From assembly GCA_965369385.1 (NCBI GenBank), contig CBDUQP010000002.1, positions 1 through 64,000 on the forward strand: a stretch of 64,000 nt of DNA, written 5' to 3'. The DNA comes from CBDUQP01 sp965369385 (GTDB lineage: Bacteria > Planctomycetota > Phycisphaerae > SM23-33). This document shows, one piece after another, positions 60,756 to 64,000 of this stretch. A program made the position numbers and the translations under genes. Numbering within the stretch: the first letter of the stretch is position 1; every line of letters begins with the position of its first letter. The notes under the pieces are model-generated. The model ran no database searches. It had not been told where the DNA came from and saw only the letters and a program-made list of their open reading frames with translations.

Positions 60756-63700
60756 CTATCGCCAGAATCGCAGGATGCGGACTTCGCCCGGGCCCAGTTG
60801 CATGGGGACTTTTGCGGCCCGCATTCGTACGCCTGCGCGGATGTCTTCTATGTTATAGGGGCGTTTGAAACGAACCGATGTGGATACCGGCTTGACGTCA
60901 CGATTGATCACGTACACCAGCGACTTTCCGTCACGCTCCACGAAGTACAGATGCGCCGGTCTGTCGGTGACTGCGGGTAGGTTGACATAAGGCTTCACCA
61001 GTTGCTTCAGCTCGGCGGATGTTTTGTCTGTCTGGCTGAATCCATATGCCGACACCACGACTGTGCCCTTGCCCACTTTGCGGCTGACTATTGCGGGGCT
61101 GCCATCTGCGAATTTAGCGATAACCTTCGCACCAGCAGCCTTTATTTGCCACCGGTGCGCCTTGGGTGATGTGAACTTGGCCCGGAGCTTTCCGGCGGCT
61201 GCGAACACAACCGCCTTGGCGGGCCCACGTCCAGTCACTTCCACGCCGCACACACGCTTCAGGAAGTCACCACTCTTGAACGCATACTGGTCATACACGC
61301 CGGCCGGTCCGCTGAGAATCAGCCTGCCGCCCGCACGGACATACTTCTCAAGCATGTCCGCGTGCTGCTTGTTCATGAATATGCCCTGCGGAACGATCAG
61401 CACCGGGTATTTCGAAATGTCGGGATTGTTCGGGCCAATCGGATCGCTCTGGATGTCCAGCGAACTGTAAAGAGTGTTGAAGATTGCCACCTGATCGCGG
61501 GCACTGAACATAACGTCGGTCTGGATTTCGCTGCCGGCTTCCTGGGCTATGCTCTCCGGCATTTCCATCAGTGCGACCTGCGAGACGGCCTTGGCCCCAT
61601 CGAGCTCACCTGCCACACGCGCGAACTCCTTTGCTGCGTACTTGAGGCCGAACATTTGCCTTCGCCACGTCACGTGCGATGGCGCGTACATGTTATATAC
61701 CTCAACGCCCGCCCCGCCCGGTGCGTGAATGTGGAAGGTTCGCACGCCGCGCGAAATGCATGTCCAGAAGTTGCGCGCGGCGGCCGCCATGTTCACGTTC
61801 TCGCTACTGAGCTTAGGCATGGCCCACTGGCCGTCCGGCCCGCGATGCAACGTGCCCTTGAAGTCATACGGGCCGTCGACGCCGAGCATGTAATATTCCG
61901 AAAGTCCGGGGGTAGCCTTGTTGCACTGGGCCCGCATCTGGTCGAGCGAATACAGGCTCCAGATATGAACACCGCCGACATCGAGGTGTTTCGTGAGACG
62001 GTAGTAAGGTGCGCGGGCGCGGCTTGCGATTGTGTTGGGCATGCCGGCGGTAGTGAGTTCACTGAGGCGGTCTCGCACGTACTTGTCAGGCGAGATCCGC
62101 TTGATGGTCTCATAGTCCCGGCGAAAATGGTTCACGTAGACGTCATCTTCGAACTGTCGCCACTCGTGCCACATCGCGCGACGAGCTTTCGGCCCCATGC
62201 CATGTTTGCGAAGCAGTTCGAATGCCGGCGGAACGATTGTATCGAAATCCCTATAGCTGCTGCGATGCACTCTGTTCAGCGAGGCAACAGTCTTGTACTT
62301 CTTCGCCAACCACTTTCGGAACTCCGCCACGGGCCCGGCAAACTGCATCATCCCTGGAGACGATTCGTTGTCCACATCATAGCCGACCACTTCCGGCGTG
62401 TTCTTGTAGTACTCGACTACCTTCTCGAGAACCGCCTGGCGGCGAGACAGGAACAGCTCGCTGGTATAGTTGGGCGAATACCGAAAGCGACCTTTGCTGA
62501 CTTCGTACGGCTTGGCTACCAACGGGACGCCCTTGTGGAAGTATGAATAATCCCCGCCAGTCCAGCCGAAGTAGTCGCTCGGATCCACGCTGATGAACGC
62601 ATTCCACCCCTTGTCTTTGCAGGCACGAATCAGATCGTCATACACCCACAGGTTCAGATCCTCATCGTCCACCGTGGTAGCGTCGGCTTTGCGTTTCACG
62701 AAGTAGACCATCGAAACATGCCCAGCCAGCGAATTGAAGCCGACAATCTCCATCTGCTCCATCATTCGCTTGATGGCATGCTCGCGAACGCCGTGATTGG
62801 AGTTGAACCCGCTGCAATACGAAACGCCATTACCGTGCGGGCCAACGCTCGCCGGTTTGCCGGATTTCACAATGATCGGCGTGAGCTTCTTGCCGGCGGC
62901 GGCTTCGTTCTTCAGCGATTTGCCCGCAACCTCCGTTCTGTCTGCGAGATCGCGACTGGCGGCGAGGGCCTTTGCGTACTGCGAGAGAGCTTCGGCGAGC
63001 TTGAAGTGAGTGTAGATGCGGTCGGCGTCCTGAACGAGAGCGTTAATCCTGCTGACTTCCTTCTGGAGCGGTGCGACTACGCCTGGTTTGCCCAGATAGA
63101 CAGCCAATGCCCGCACATTTTCCAAATCCGCGATCACGCGCGAGTGAACGTCAAACACGTCCTGACGCGCGCGCTGGATAACGGGAATCTTGCCGAGGAA
63201 CCTGGCGGTGTCCTCGCGGCCGGTGAGCCAGTAGAGCATCTGGGCGTAGTAATTGGCCTTCTCCCATGACCAACGGTACATGGCGATGATGCCCATATAC
63301 GAATTGAAATCATATGGCATCGCAATAAACAGCACGCGACCCTTGCCAACTCGCCCATGCACAATCGCAGGCATCCCGTTGGAGAACTTCGCGATTACCT
63401 CGGCGCCCCTGGCGACCTTGACCGGATAAGTAATACGGCTGGGCGAGGTAGTTTCGCATGTCGATGCCGACGAACATCGGGTGGTTCGCGTCAACGGGCT
63501 CAACTGTTATGCAGTCTTTCTTGTCGGCGACGATTACCGGGAGCTTGCCGGCGAGCGTGACTGGCATTATTTCGCGAAGGATGCCGAGTTCTTTAACCGG
63601 CGGCCGCGCTATTACGAGCGATCCGCCGCCCTTCACGAAATCGACAATCTTCTTTGCCTCGGCCGCGTTGGGAACACCTTTTGTAATCCCGTTGAGCTTG

Positions 63701-64000
63701 GCCCCCATCAGCAGCACATCGTCCTGGCCGGGCACCACACCGTAACCGCGCGTGGCGGTGATGCCCTTCACATTGAGCTTCTTGGGGTCCAGCCATCCGG
63801 CGACGACACCGGCTCCGCTACCGATGCGATACTGCAACTTCGGCAGCACCGGCGGACCGGCGGACCGCGGGGGGGCTGGCAATCTCAGCCACTTACTGGA
63901 AAGCGTCATCGCCACGATACCGTTCAGGGCGTTGCCTTCGCCACGTTTTTCTATGCGGATGGCCTTTATCGCGACGCCCGGACGCTTTATGCGGAAGCTC
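60756..64000 (-). pseudogene. GH42-like glycoside hydrolase gene, frameshifted and cut by window edge
   Basis: Large beta-galactosidase-like protein. From the right edge one frame runs to about 63446 (KGGGSLVIARPPVKEL, IVADKKDCITVEPVD and FVGIDMRNY). The homologous reading then continues one base over (SRITYPVKVARGAEVIAKFS) for about 900 residues. An extra base in GAGGTA at 63446-63451 explains this; removing it gives NYSPSRITYPVKV. The barrel shows EVVGYDVDNESSPG with the likely acid/base Glu, and AMWHEWRQFEDDVYVNHFRR. The C-terminus has a glutamine-amidotransferase-like part (PVLIVPQGIFMNKQHADMLE). The true start lies outside the window. Sequencing error or pseudogene cannot be separated. 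Confidence 0.75.

Noticed and set aside
61362..62546. 394-codon plus-strand frame opposite the GH42-like gene
   Set aside because: Composition (His-, Val-, Arg-rich) is typical of a shadow frame, and no motif is visible.

Overview
The window looks like chromosomal DNA from an anaerobic, polysaccharide-degrading member of the Planctomycetota, most likely a Phycisphaerae-like lineage. This is inferred from the gene mix: PEP-CTERM proteins with VPEPAT sorting tails, a prepilin-like protein with an H-x9-DG tail, exported glycoside hydrolases paired with LacI or AraC regulators, URO-D-like methyltransferase-fold proteins, Gfo/Idh/MocA and ThuA proteins, and a trimeric [FeFe]-hydrogenase. I saw no rRNA, tRNA, CRISPR array, transposase or phage gene.

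Layout. 1-5949: chemotaxis block cheA-cheW-cheB-cheR (minus strand, cheR cut by the window edge) with a divergent Hpt/pseudo-receiver gene. 6138-8955: PocR-type AraC regulator with a YqhD-like alcohol dehydrogenase, flanked by debris of a URO-D gene and an AraC gene. 9116-9501: MITE-like element. 9502-21502: an exported protein of unknown function and two paralogous LacI-type units, one damaged (PEP-CTERM gene with two stops, LacI gene with a frameshift) and one intact (LacI, prepilin-like protein, large GH2 enzyme), then a GntR/LacI-type regulator and sialidase remnants. 21615-24890: two URO-D-like proteins and an AraC regulator. 25346-30408: hydB-hydA-hydC with a structured upstream region. 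30434-34368: Gfo/Idh, ThuA-like, AraC, VanX-like dipeptidase and an AraC remnant. 34504-39523: four-carbon acyl-CoA module (Hbd, thiolase, cupin regulator, SDR reductase, CoA-transferase). 39559-43954: PEP-CTERM gene, GntR/LacI-type regulator, Gfo/Idh gene and three copies of a paired-hairpin repeat. 44321-54807: long minus-strand carbohydrate block. 54990-58027: YtrA-like GntR, ABC ATPase and permease under one promoter/operator. 58129-64000: debris, a GH5-SGNH fusion and a frameshifted GH42-like gene running off the right edge.

How it fits together (inference). Exported hydrolases and surface proteins would degrade complex glycans under local LacI, AraC and GntR control; Gfo/Idh, isomerase and aminotransferase genes would process unusual sugars. 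Fermentation electrons could leave as H2 through HydABC, be stored or excreted through acetoacetyl-CoA/3-hydroxybutyrate chemistry, or be used by the YqhD-like reductase on aldehydes. Many accessory genes here are broken, truncated or interrupted, so this is a region of active turnover. No single clearly new system stands out. The best leads are the MITE-like insertion between a ribosome-binding site and its gene, the pseudo-receiver Hpt protein, the shared AACGTT operators, the HydB with a doubled [2Fe-2S] front end, and the GH5-SGNH fusion.
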